Assembly: GCF_002355435.1 (NCBI RefSeq) | Contig: NZ_AP017313.1 | Coordinates: 5,270,001 to 5,334,000, forward strand | Direction of reading: 5' to 3' | DNA from: Mucilaginibacter gotjawali | GTDB lineage: Bacteria; Bacteroidota; Bacteroidia; Sphingobacteriales; Sphingobacteriaceae | DNA: 64,000 nt | In this document: positions 7,627 to 15,994 of the stretch, piece after piece | Position numbering within the stretch: position 1 is the first letter of the stretch | Layout: every line of letters begins with the position of its first letter | Notes under the pieces: generated by a model | The model's input: only the letters and a program-made list of their open reading frames with translations | Told to the model about the DNA's origin: nothing | Database searches by the model: none | Translations under genes and position numbers: made by a program

Positions 7627-8310
7627 TTAAGTATTGATCTTTATTTTATAACCCAGCCCGCGCACGGTTTCAAGCCAATCGGGCGGTGCAAAGGCATTCA
7701 ATTTTTTGCGTATATTTTTGATATGGGCATCAATATAATTTGAATCGTAATCATCATTAATTACGCTGCCCCAAATATGTTCACTCAGCTGCGACCGGGT
7801 TAATGTCCGGTTTTTATGAAGCAGCAGGTAAGCTATCAGGTCAAATTCCTTTTTGGTAATCGTATTTACTTCGTCGTTATAATAACTGATGGTGCGGTCG
7901 GTAAGGTTGATCAAAAAGCCCCCCAGGTCGACCAGGTTTTGTTTCAAGCCAAATTTCCTGCGCGTGATGGCCTGCATCCTGCTGTATAGTTCCAGTAACG
8001 AAAATGGTTTTGGCAAATAGTCGTCAGCCCCAAGATCAAGCCCTTTAATGCGGTCGTAAACTTCAGCCCTTGCTGTCAATATCATACAAATAGCCTCCGG
8101 GTTACTTTTTTTTGCTTCTTTCAACAGGTCCAGGCCGTCGTAATCGGGCAGGCCCAGGTCAATCAAAATAAAATCATACAGGTTTACAGCAATCTTTTCG
8201 GAGGCAGACGTCCCGTTATAACAAACTTCGCAGATGTAATTATAGTTGGTGAGGAATAATTCCAATTCTTCTGCAAGGGCTTTTTCGTCTTCAATGATCA
8301 GGACGTTCAT
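7627..8310 (-). CDS. OmpR/PhoB-family response regulator
   Basis: 227 residues. The receiver domain (1-~115) has the acidic pair EDE near residue 7, phospho-acceptor Asp51 (ILIDLGLPDYDG), Thr79 and Lys101 (LPKPF). The C-terminal winged helix (~130-227) reads EFDLIAYLLLHKNRTLTRSQL, then IDAHIKNIRKKL and the closing RGLGYKI, typical of OmpR/PhoB DNA-binding domains. It works with the histidine kinase encoded four bases downstream; the barrel-like protein gene ends three bases upstream. It should bind tandem repeats near target promoters; none is obvious within the window. Confidence 0.96.
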   Translation of the reverse strand: MNVLIIEDEKALAEELELFLTNYNYICEVCYNGTSASEKIAVNLYDFILIDLGLPDYDGLDLLKEAKKSNPEAICMILTARAEVYDRIKGLDLGADDYLPKPFSLLELYSRMQAITRRKFGLKQNLVDLGGFLINLTDRTISYYNDEVNTITKKEFDLIAYLLLHKNRTLTRSQLSEHIWGSVINDDYDSNYIDAHIKNIRKKLNAFAPPDWLETVRGLGYKIKINT

Positions 8311-8313
8311 GCT

Positions 8314-9201
8314 TTATTTGAAAAATAAGTAGAAAAAGGTCAAATTAAAAAAAACTTCGTGCCTGTTTTTCAAAGCCCCCTCAACGTTTACCGGTATGGA
8401 GTATTTCCACGAGGCTTCAAAGGTATAATGCGGCCTGTTGTACGAGATCGGCAGCTTTAAGCTATAGTTCAACATCCTGAACTTTCCATTATCGTAATCA
8501 TGAAAATAGGGAGGAATATCAAGGCCGCGAACAGAGTTGTCATAATACAGATGCTGCGGGTGCAGCGTGGAATACCGCCCGACAAAATTCTGGGTTCCAA
8601 TGATCATGCTTACGCCGGGATCAATTGAAAGGTAATCCTTATCATCAAAAATACTCCAGCTGGTTTCAATATGCTTCGCAGTACTTAAGGTGATAAAATA
8701 GTCATTTGCATCCCCAAACAGGTAATCAAAAGTAGCGCTTGATTTTGCGAATTTCCAGTCGAACGCATTTTTAAAATTGATATCATTTGATGAAGCCGAC
8801 ATGATTACCGGGGGCGCATCTTTGGTGAAAATGAAACGGGTGTAACTAAAAGTACCCGTCAACGCTTTAGAATATTTAAACAAATAACCTGCCCCAAGGT
8901 CAACTTCGTCAACAACCGGGGTATATCCGAAAACCTGTACGGCCGATCCGTAAACAAAAAAACCCGACTTGAAATTATAAATCGCGTCGCCGCTGGCATA
9001 AGGATATTTAACCGGGCCGGTTCTGCCAAAAAACTGGATGTCGCTGCCATAATTTACACCTATGGAAATTGATTGTTGCCTGGCAACGGTATCTGTATCG
9101 GCCGGGGCATGTGCAGTATCTTTAAACAAATGCAGCCTTGTTGCTGCTGCATTTACAGCATTACAAAGGGTGATAAAAAATATTGCAAAAAGGTATTTCA
9201 T
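8314..9201 (-). CDS. Exported beta-barrel-like protein, probably outer membrane
   Basis: 295 residues with a signal peptide at about 1-19 (MKYLFAIFFITLCNAVNAA). The rest is rich in alternating aromatic and polar strands, many ending in Tyr or Phe, such as GVNYGSDIQFFGR, SGFFVYGSAVQVFG, TGTFSYTRFIF and the terminal HEVFFNLTFFYLFFK. That pattern and an aromatic-rich C-terminus suggest an outer-membrane beta-barrel of 8-12 strands. No specific family is recognised. It lies three bases before the response regulator and 30 after a small exported basic protein, so it is part of the signalling operon, either as a sensor accessory or as a regulated product. Confidence 0.65.
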   Translation of the reverse strand: MKYLFAIFFITLCNAVNAAATRLHLFKDTAHAPADTDTVARQQSISIGVNYGSDIQFFGRTGPVKYPYASGDAIYNFKSGFFVYGSAVQVFGYTPVVDEVDLGAGYLFKYSKALTGTFSYTRFIFTKDAPPVIMSASSNDINFKNAFDWKFAKSSATFDYLFGDANDYFITLSTAKHIETSWSIFDDKDYLSIDPGVSMIIGTQNFVGRYSTLHPQHLYYDNSVRGLDIPPYFHDYDNGKFRMLNYSLKLPISYNRPHYTFEASWKYSIPVNVEGALKNRHEVFFNLTFFYLFFK

Positions 9202-9231
9202 TAATATTCAATAGTTTGAAAGTTGAATTTG

Positions 9232-9609
9232 TTAATTACCATTTCTTCTTGGTATTTCCGGCGGTCGCTCTAATCCCTCAGGCCTCCGCTGTCTTTTTGG
9301 CTTTGGTTTGGGCTTTAAAGCTGCCGCGTTGTCCCCGGTTTCAATTTTTTCGGGTTTGGGTTGTTTTTTTGTTTTGGCAACTTCCTTAATCTTCTTTTTA
9401 TCGTCTGCCTCTGTTTTCCTTGCGTTTTTTGTAGTGTCGGTTAAATTCTTTTTAAAAGGCGAATGTATGCCTAATGTATAAGTAATAACGTTAAAACGCC
9501 TGTCTTTTATTTTTGCAGATAAAAAAGATGGTGCAAATATCAATAAGATGCAAACATATGCAAACCACTTTATCATTGAAGGGGAGAAAAATTGTAAAAT
9601 TCTTTTCAA
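9232..9609 (-). CDS. Small exported or membrane-anchored Lys/Pro-rich protein
   Basis: 125 residues, no recognised family. Residues ~12-32 are hydrophobic (MIKWFAYVCILLIFAPSFLSA) and act as a signal peptide or anchor; Met12 at 9576 is an alternative start that gives a cleaner signal. From about residue 65 the sequence is almost only Lys, Pro, Arg and Glu (KPKPKPKRQRRPEG, ERPPEIPRRNGN), so it is disordered and basic. It is first in the four-gene operon with the barrel-like protein, regulator and kinase. It could bind cell wall or another polyanion in the periplasm; that is speculation from composition. Confidence 0.55.
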   Translation of the reverse strand: MKRILQFFSPSMIKWFAYVCILLIFAPSFLSAKIKDRRFNVITYTLGIHSPFKKNLTDTTKNARKTEADDKKKIKEVAKTKKQPKPEKIETGDNAAALKPKPKPKRQRRPEGLERPPEIPRRNGN

Positions 9610-9811
9610 ATAATGCTGTTAAACACTAAAACTATTTAAGCTGGTAATTTCGCCGCCATGGTGCGCCATACAATTTTAAGCATAAAAATGCATTTAGCAC
9701 CATTGAACCTTAATTGATCGGAATTATATAAACCGGGTTTATTTTTTTAGAATGTTAATGGCAAGCGGCCAACACTATCCTAACCAAATTTACAACACTG
9801 GTTAAGTTATG

Positions 9812-10756
9812 TTAATTAAGGGTGCTGATATCTTTTGAGGAATAAACACGCTCATGGTCGTCAATGATGATGCAAGCCATCTGGTTAAGCTGGTTGATCA
9901 AATATAAACCGGCATTGATGCCTATTGACATTACCGGCGTAGCCATCGAATCGGCAAGTTCGGCGCTGGGGCTGATAATGCTTACGCTTTTTATGCCGCT
10001 GACAGAAAATCCCTTTTTCGTGTTTACTGCATTTACCTTTTTTTGGTTAATTACTGCGGTAAATTTTTCGGAATTGACTGATGTAGCCACAGCCATGTTA
10101 CTGATGTTGATATTTGAAAAAGGCTGTGAACGTTGCGAAGGATCGGCTGTGGCAATTGTCCATGGCTCATGGTCGGGTTGTGCACCCCAGGTCAGCAGGT
10201 CGCCGCCGGCGTTTATTACCCCGCTGCTTACCCCGTTCATTTGCAGGATATACCGTGCACGGTCGGCCGCATAACCCTTACAGTTTGCGCCAAAGCCAAT
10301 ACGCATCCCTTTTTCATTTAAAAAAACTGTTTGCGCAGCAGCATCCAAAACCACATTCTGGTAGTTAACGCGGCTTATAGTTGCTTTGATAGCTGTTTTA
10401 TTAGGGGTATTATCAATGTCTGAGTCCTCTTTATCCGGCGTATAGTACGTAATATCAAATGCGCCATAGGTTAGTGCCGATATTTGTACCGATCTGTCAA
10501 TCAACCTGAAAATTTCAGGATCTGCCTTTACCGCCTTTAAGCCTGCATTCCGGTTAATTTCGTTTATGGTACTGTCATCACTAAAAGTACTCAACAATTT
10601 TTCAACCCGGTTGATTTCGGCAACAGCGTCGTCAATACGTTCATCAGCCCATTGCGGGTTACTTCCTACAACGCTAATTTCAAACTGATCAGCCATAAGC
10701 CGTACAGTGCGCCTGAAAATAACTGGTTTGGGTGATAATGTTTTTATAGCTAACAT
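9812..10756 (-). CDS. apbE: ApbE-like FAD:protein FMN transferase
   Basis: 314 residues. ApbE transfers FMN from FAD to Thr of flavoproteins such as RnfG or NqrC. Landmarks: the start of the family (LMADQFEISVVG), FSDDSTINEINRNAG for the usual S-x-IS-LN, GFGANCKGYAADRA for the usual D-GGIAKGYAVD, INAGGDL, and SIISPSAELADSMATPVMSIG for the C-terminal metal/FAD loop. Oddities: no lipobox or signal peptide, although many ApbE proteins are periplasmic lipoproteins, and the usual HI-DP-TG motif reads VNAVNTKKG. It may be a cytoplasmic or divergent variant with altered activity. It is a single gene, 300 bases after prfA in the same direction. Confidence 0.85.
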   Translation of the reverse strand: MLAIKTLSPKPVIFRRTVRLMADQFEISVVGSNPQWADERIDDAVAEINRVEKLLSTFSDDSTINEINRNAGLKAVKADPEIFRLIDRSVQISALTYGAFDITYYTPDKEDSDIDNTPNKTAIKATISRVNYQNVVLDAAAQTVFLNEKGMRIGFGANCKGYAADRARYILQMNGVSSGVINAGGDLLTWGAQPDHEPWTIATADPSQRSQPFSNINISNMAVATSVNSEKFTAVINQKKVNAVNTKKGFSVSGIKSVSIISPSAELADSMATPVMSIGINAGLYLINQLNQMACIIIDDHERVYSSKDISTLN

Positions 10757-11061
10757 ACGCTCATCGATATTAAAGTGCGAAACAATAAACCTTTACTTAA
10801 AACCGTCGCAATTAAACCTCTTTAATCAGGGGAAATGAGATTTTGCTAATTTTAAATTCAAAAGTAGAGGCCTTATATGAAAATAAGATGAAAAGGGAGT
10901 TTCGATAACCGTAATCCAGGGAATAGGGAAACAGCTTACCTGCCCGGGGAGGCAATGCAAGATGCAAATATTTGGTAATTAGCTATTTATATAAATAAAA
11001 AACAATAGTCATTTAAATGCTATTATTTTTTATTTATATAATCCCGGTAAAATATGAATAC
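10757..11061. other. 305-bp intergenic region between prfA and apbE
   Basis: No gene is seen on either strand. The half near prfA holds a long AT-rich hairpin (10988-11040); the rest must carry the promoter of the ApbE gene, but no convincing TAnnTTTG box is found. Confidence 0.5.
10988..11040. terminator. Long AT-rich hairpin after prfA, possible terminator
   Basis: The 21-base arms 10988-11008 and 11020-11040 are complementary except for one position; the 11-base loop is itself palindromic (CATTTAAATG). It starts 21 bases after the prfA stop. A/T runs on both sides of the stem could act as the U tract, though the stem has few G-C pairs, so termination strength is uncertain. Confidence 0.45.
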
Positions 11062-12135
11062 TTATGCGGTGGTTCCTTCTTTCAGTTTTTCCGCGTTTTC
11101 GGCAAACTGAAGCGCTTCCATTATCTCCAGGATGTCGCCGTTCATTACGCCAGGCAGGTTATAAATGGTAAGGCCTATACGGTGCTCGGTTAAACGCCCC
11201 TGCGGATAGTTATAGGTACGCACTTTGGCGGACCTGTCGCCGGTGGAAACCATGGTTTTGCGTTTTTTGGAAGTTATTTCCAGGTGTTTTTGTAATTCCA
11301 TTTCGTACACCCTTGAGCGTAACACCTGCAAAGCCTTATCATAGTTTTTTAACTGCGATTTCTGATCCTGGCATTGCGCCACAATACCCGAGGGAATATG
11401 GGTTAAGCGCACCGCAGAGTAAGTAGTGTTTACGGATTGCCCGCCCGGTCCGGATGCACAAAACAAATCCTTGCGGATATCGCTCACCTGCAGGTCGATA
11501 TCAAACTCATCCACTTCAGGCAATACCACCACCGTGGCGGCAGAAGTATGTACGCGGCCCTGGGTTTCGGTGTCTGGCACGCGCTGTACCCGGTGTACAC
11601 CCGATTCATATTTCAGCGTACCATAGGCATCTTCGGCATTTACGTTAAATACAATTTCTTTGTAACCGCCTGAGGTACCTTCGGTATAATCCACCAGTTC
11701 GGTCTTCCATCCGCGTTTTTCGCAAAAGCGCATATACATGCGGTAAAGGTCGCCGGCAAATAAAGCTGCTTCATCACCACCTGTTCCGCCGCGGATCTCA
11801 ATGATCGCATTTTTGGAATCTTCAGGATCTTTCGGGATCAGCATCAGGCGGATGGCTTCTTCCATCTCGTCCTGCTTTACCAGCAATTCGTCCAATTCGG
11901 CTTTCGCCATCTCGCGGAATTCCTCGTCCTTTTCGGTCGCTAAAATTTCTTTATTGCTATCGATATTACTCATAATGTTGCGGTAGATATTGTACTCGTC
12001 AACAATTTTGGCAAGATCTTTATATTCTTTATTCAGCTGGGCAAAGCGTTTCATATCAGCCATGGCATCAGGGCTGCTTAACTCGGCTTCAACATCTTTC
12101 CAGCGTTGGTATATGGCTTCTAATTTTTCTAACAT
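11062..12135 (-). CDS. prfA: Peptide chain release factor 1
   Basis: 357 residues from the ATG at 12135; an upstream in-frame ATG at 12162 adds nine residues not typical of the family. RF1 reads UAA and UAG and triggers peptide release. The peptidyl-hydrolysis motif GGQ stands in CASGPGGQSVNTTYSAVR and the codon-reading tripeptide in RVQRVPDTETQGR, so PxT is P-D-T here against PAT in E. coli. The N-terminal coiled domain (LEKLEAIYQRWKDVEAELS) and the C-terminal RTYNYPQGRLTEHRIG are complete. Length is normal. The gene is solitary; hemK/prmC, its usual methyltransferase partner, is not next to it. Confidence 0.97.
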   Translation of the reverse strand: MLEKLEAIYQRWKDVEAELSSPDAMADMKRFAQLNKEYKDLAKIVDEYNIYRNIMSNIDSNKEILATEKDEEFREMAKAELDELLVKQDEMEEAIRLMLIPKDPEDSKNAIIEIRGGTGGDEAALFAGDLYRMYMRFCEKRGWKTELVDYTEGTSGGYKEIVFNVNAEDAYGTLKYESGVHRVQRVPDTETQGRVHTSAATVVVLPEVDEFDIDLQVSDIRKDLFCASGPGGQSVNTTYSAVRLTHIPSGIVAQCQDQKSQLKNYDKALQVLRSRVYEMELQKHLEITSKKRKTMVSTGDRSAKVRTYNYPQGRLTEHRIGLTIYNLPGVMNGDILEIMEALQFAENAEKLKEGTTA

Positions 12136-12432
12136 AATTGGCCTTTCTCGAAAAGCCCACAAAAGTACGCAATTTAAGCCAATATTAATTCATCGGGATG
12201 TAAAGAGATGCCCCCTTACCTAAATGGATTTGATCATCCTAAAATAAAGGGTGTTTTGGCCTTATCCTATTTCTCAAAAATATCCTTAAATTGCCTTCGT
12301 AAACTGACCGTTAAAGCATGAGAAAAGGTGAAAGCCACGCCCATCCCGGCGGCAATTGTTATTGCTATGTTATGTCCTCAAAAACACCCGCATCAAATTA
12401 CTCAAGTAACTTAAATTCAATTTTCAACTAAA

Positions 12433-13764
12433 ATGACCAAAAGACTCCTTCTATCATTTTGCTTTTTTTATTGCACCACATTTTATTGCAACGCCCAAAA
12501 TAAAATCGACCCTAAAACTATCGCCGGTAAAATGCAATGGTTCCAGGATGCCAAACTGGGTATTTTTATACATGCCGGCATCTATTCGGTAAACGGGATT
12601 GACGAATCATGGAGTTTCCATAATAAAAAGATCAGCTATGCTGATTATATGAAACAGCTCAACGGCTTTACCCTGAAAAAATACGACCCGGCGTTTTGGG
12701 CCGGCCTGATCAAAGAGAGCGGCGCACGTTATGCCGTCATCACCACCAAACACCATGATGGGGTGGCGATGTATGATACCAAAATGGATAACCGGGATAT
12801 TGTAAAAGCTTCGCCCGCGAAGATGGATATGATCAAACCATTTTTTGAAGAATTGCGCAAAAGGGAGATCAAATGCGGGGCCTATTTTTCGCTGATCGAT
12901 TGGTCGTACCCGGATTATCCCGGATTTTTAAAAGATAGTTCGCGTTACGACGCACAAAATGATTATACGCGATGGAATAAGTTCAGGGCATTTTTCCAGG
13001 GACAGATCAAAGAGATCGGCGATAAATTTAATCCCGACCTGTGGTGGTTCGATGGCGACTGGGAGCATAGCGCCGAAGAATGGGAAGCGGAAAAAGTACG
13101 GCATATTATCCTCTCCAAAAATCCTTCCGCAATAATTAACGGCCGCCTGCAGGGCTATGGGGATTATACCACGCCCGAACAAAACTTCCCCGTTACGCGG
13201 CCCCCGTATAACTGGTGGGAACTTTGCATGACGGTGAACGACAACTGGGGCTACCAGCAACACGACCAAAACTGGAAAACACCTTACGAGATCATATCCA
13301 TTTTTGCGGATGCTGTTTCAAACGGCGGCAACCTGCTATTGGATATCGGCCCCAAAGAAGACGGTACCATCCCCGAAGAGGAAATTAATGTATTAAAAGA
13401 ACTGGGCGCCTGGAACAAAAGAAATGGCGAAGCTGTTTTTAACACCATTGCGGGCATACCACAAGGGCACTTTTACGGCCCTACTACTTTATCAAAGGAT
13501 TCAACTACATTGTATCTGTTTGTGCATGCCAAAACAAGCGGACAAATCATGCTAAAAGGCCTCGACAATAAAATTGACGACATTACCGTGCTTGGCAACG
13601 GCGCAAAGCTTACCCACAAAGTAGTTGGTAAAATATCATGGAGCCCGGTGCCCGGCCTGGTTTATATTAATTTGCCTGAGGGTGTTCAGGATAAATACAT
13701 CACCGTGTTAAAACTGAAGCTGGATAAGCCTGTGAAGTTATATCGCGGGCAGGGTGGTTTGTAA
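12433..13764 (+). CDS. GH29 alpha-L-fucosidase, exported
   Basis: 443 residues with a signal peptide (~1-21, ending CNAQ). GH29 retaining fucosidases cleave terminal alpha-L-fucose. The catalytic (beta/alpha)8 barrel starts MQWFQDAKLGIFIHAGIYSV and has the substrate loop YAVITTKHHDGVAMYD; the predicted nucleophile Asp is in LWWFDGDWEH. The C-terminal ~100 residues form the usual beta-sandwich. Length fits the family. The gene stands alone, divergent from prfA across about 300 bases and convergent with the M1 aminopeptidase (10-bp gap). No SusC/SusD pair is in the window, so this is not a classical utilisation locus. Confidence 0.93.
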   Translation: MTKRLLLSFCFFYCTTFYCNAQNKIDPKTIAGKMQWFQDAKLGIFIHAGIYSVNGIDESWSFHNKKISYADYMKQLNGFTLKKYDPAFWAGLIKESGARYAVITTKHHDGVAMYDTKMDNRDIVKASPAKMDMIKPFFEELRKREIKCGAYFSLIDWSYPDYPGFLKDSSRYDAQNDYTRWNKFRAFFQGQIKEIGDKFNPDLWWFDGDWEHSAEEWEAEKVRHIILSKNPSAIINGRLQGYGDYTTPEQNFPVTRPPYNWWELCMTVNDNWGYQQHDQNWKTPYEIISIFADAVSNGGNLLLDIGPKEDGTIPEEEINVLKELGAWNKRNGEAVFNTIAGIPQGHFYGPTTLSKDSTTLYLFVHAKTSGQIMLKGLDNKIDDITVLGNGAKLTHKVVGKISWSPVPGLVYINLPEGVQDKYITVLKLKLDKPVKLYRGQGGL

Positions 13765-13774
13765 TTGCCGGAAA

Positions 13775-15355
13775 CTAATTACTTTCTGCTACCTCAAACC
13801 CCGCCAGTAAATTTACATCCGGATCAGCTACTACGTTTTTTGGTTTTTCTTTTACGGAAAAAACGGCGTTAACGGCCTTGTTTTTTATATCGAGCATCAT
13901 GGTTTTTCCGTCTATTGAAACCGCTAAAGGAAATTCGAATAAAGTATCTTGTTTTTGAGTGATGCTCATTTCGACAACCTTATTGGCTTCATTATATTTC
14001 CAGGTAATGCTTAGCTGCGGATGCCCGGCGGTATACAGCCACTGCTTAAAAAATTGTTCCAGGTTTTGCCCGCTTGTTTTTTCCATTACCTTGCAAAGGT
14101 CATCGGTATTGGCATTGCTGTTTTTATACTGTGCATAGTAGTTGCGGATACCTTTCCAGAATAAGGTATCGCCTAACTTCCTGCGCAGCATATGCAATAC
14201 CCACCCACCCTTTTGATAGCTGTTAGCGTTAAGCATCTGCATAAAATTGTTTTTTACTGCGGTGTCTACAACCGGCGTAAGCCGTCTTTTTTCGAACTTC
14301 AGTACCGTTTGCCTGTCATCCATCAAACGCTTTTTTAAAGTATCTGTGCCGTATTTATTTTCCAGGTACAGGTTGGTCATATAGGTCGCAAAGCCTTCGC
14401 TCAGCCATAAATGGGCAAAGCTTTTTTCACTTGCAGCATCGCCAAACCATTGGTGGGCTATCTCGTGCGCCATTAATTCTTCAATGCCTTTACTGGTTAC
14501 CGAGTTTTCAAAATAAAATATCGCGCTGGCATTTTCCATCCCGCCGAAGATGGTTTTTGACTGTACATTAGCCAGTTTTTCATAGGCATAAAGGCCGATC
14601 ATTTTGATATAATAAGGCAGTATTTCTTTAGCGACGGTATAACTTTTAAACCCCGCACCTTTACTTTCAGGGAAAACATAGGTATATAAGGGGATATTAC
14701 CAATGTCCGCGGGATGATCAATGGCAAAATCAGCCACGCCGATTACCATTACCTTTGTGGGCAGCGGCGACGTTTCTTTCCAGTGCGTCAGTTTAAAATG
14801 ACCCGGCAATGTTGTTTCAACCGTTTTAAGGCCATTGGCAACTACCTGGTAATGATCGGGCGCGGTAACAATAAAATCAACAGTTGCCTTATCCGCAGGA
14901 TAATCAGCACAGGGCAGCCAGTTGTGCGCGCGATCGGGCCAGTTATCGCCAAAAAAAGTGCGGTGCCCAAATTCGTTTGTTGAAATAATCAATCCATCTT
15001 CCGGGATGCCTGCATAAGTAATCTCATAGCTGTGCAGACTACCGGCTTTTACGGTCGCGTTTATATTTAACAAATCGCTGTCCTGGCTAAATGATAATTT
15101 ATGCCCGGCTTCATATACGGATGAAACCCGCATGCCCTTGCCCGATTTCTTTGTTTTAACCAAATTAAGCCGGAAGGAATTTACATCTTTTAAAAATTTA
15201 ATTTTTATTGTTGCCAGCCCTTCAATGGTATCTGTATTGTCGTGTAGCTGTATGGCAAAAGTATAATGCTGCACATCAATGGTATGGAATTGTACCTGCG
15301 CCCTGGCGGCGATGGAAAAAAATAGACTAATTAGAAAAAATAGACTTTTACGCAT
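13775..15355 (-). CDS. M1-family zinc aminopeptidase, exported
   Basis: 526 residues with a signal peptide at ~1-19 (ending ARA). M1 aminopeptidases remove N-terminal residues using one Zn. Seen: the exopeptidase motif GGMENASA, the zinc site HEIAHQWFG with the third ligand Glu in LWLSEGFATYM, and the later catalytic Tyr region AKVYxx-like NSYQKGGWVLHMLR. An N-terminal beta domain and a helical C-terminal region (FFKQWLYTAGHPQLSI) follow the usual order; it is shorter than PepN because the C-terminal ERAP-type domain is absent. It follows gldD and aroE in the same direction, 60 bases after gldD, and may be in the same operon. Confidence 0.93.
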   Translation of the reverse strand: MRKSLFFLISLFFSIAARAQVQFHTIDVQHYTFAIQLHDNTDTIEGLATIKIKFLKDVNSFRLNLVKTKKSGKGMRVSSVYEAGHKLSFSQDSDLLNINATVKAGSLHSYEITYAGIPEDGLIISTNEFGHRTFFGDNWPDRAHNWLPCADYPADKATVDFIVTAPDHYQVVANGLKTVETTLPGHFKLTHWKETSPLPTKVMVIGVADFAIDHPADIGNIPLYTYVFPESKGAGFKSYTVAKEILPYYIKMIGLYAYEKLANVQSKTIFGGMENASAIFYFENSVTSKGIEELMAHEIAHQWFGDAASEKSFAHLWLSEGFATYMTNLYLENKYGTDTLKKRLMDDRQTVLKFEKRRLTPVVDTAVKNNFMQMLNANSYQKGGWVLHMLRRKLGDTLFWKGIRNYYAQYKNSNANTDDLCKVMEKTSGQNLEQFFKQWLYTAGHPQLSITWKYNEANKVVEMSITQKQDTLFEFPLAVSIDGKTMMLDIKNKAVNAVFSVKEKPKNVVADPDVNLLAGFEVAESN

Positions 15356-15370
15356 AACTAATTTATTTCC

Positions 15371-15405
15371 TTTCGGACTTTACTGACTTTTCGGACTTCC
15401 CGACT
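15371..15405. repeat. Spacer repeat word, GACTT type
   Basis: The gap between gldD and the M1 gene contains TTTCGGACTTTACTGACTT followed by TTCGGACTTCCCGACT. Nearly the same run stands at 33315-33349 before obgE, 18 kb away, also in an intergenic spacer. Units of 7-11 bases repeat around the word GACTT. Confidence 0.6.
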
Positions 15406-15415
15406 AATCTCTAAC

Positions 15416-15994
15416 CTACTTCCACCTGAAACTTTTGATCATCACATTCACATCCTGTTTTACAAAAGATAATACAGGTTGGATTGAGTCGAGCCGCGGC
15501 TCGGTATTAAAATAAAGCGCGCCGCGGATATAGTTTTTGGTGCTGTCGGTTAAAAAGAATTGAACGGATGAGGCCGCATTGCCATCAATAGTATAATAAA
15601 TGCCGTAAACCTTTTGCTCCGGGTACGAGATTACGCCGGCGTCAATACCGGTGGCCTTTACGGTATGTTTAAAGCTGAGTTTGTGCGCATCCTCCACCAG
15701 TTTGTCAAATTCCTTTTTTGATCTGATAGGCTCGTAACTTAAATGAAGTGTGCCGTTAAACTGCGTAAACTGGATATTCATCCAGCAGGGCTTGGCATCG
15801 GGGTTTCTATCCGGTTCTATTTTTGCATATTTTGGATAGTCGAACATGATCGGGCAACCGCCGGTGTAGGGCTGGTACTCTTTTTTAGGGAAAATGATGC
15901 GGTAATACCCCCTTGGCTTCGGCGAATAACTATGATTGCCGCTGCATGAAGCAAGGCAAAACAAGGTTATAAACAAAAACGCAGCGCACCTCAT
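15416..15994 (-). CDS. gldD: Gliding-motility lipoprotein GldD
   Basis: 192 residues from the ATG at 15994, which overlaps the aroE stop as ATGA; an earlier in-frame ATG at 16027 would extend into aroE. A lipoprotein signal is visible (FITLFCLASCSG, lipidation Cys in the SC pair). The mature start SPKPRGYYRIIFPKKEYQPY and GGCPIMFDYPKYA are characteristic of GldD, a Bacteroidota lipoprotein needed for gliding and type IX secretion in Flavobacterium. In Sphingobacteriaceae it often appears without gliding. It is coupled to aroE upstream and followed by the M1 aminopeptidase. Confidence 0.92.
   Translation of the reverse strand: MRCAAFLFITLFCLASCSGNHSYSPKPRGYYRIIFPKKEYQPYTGGCPIMFDYPKYAKIEPDRNPDAKPCWMNIQFTQFNGTLHLSYEPIRSKKEFDKLVEDAHKLSFKHTVKATGIDAGVISYPEQKVYGIYYTIDGNAASSVQFFLTDSTKNYIRGALYFNTEPRLDSIQPVLSFVKQDVNVMIKSFRWK

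Noticed and set aside
9864..10274. 136-codon plus-strand frame opposite apbE
   Set aside because: Antisense to ApbE motifs (INAGGDL, SPSAELAD). Shadow frame.
12136..12162. prfA start at 12162
   Set aside because: The nine extra residues (MWAFRERPI) are not part of the RF1 family; the ATG at 12135 gives the usual LEKLEAI start.
12136..12432. Promoters for prfA and the fucosidase gene
   Set aside because: The ~300-bp divergent region must hold them, but no TAnnTTTG box with a matching -33 element is convincing, so none is reported.
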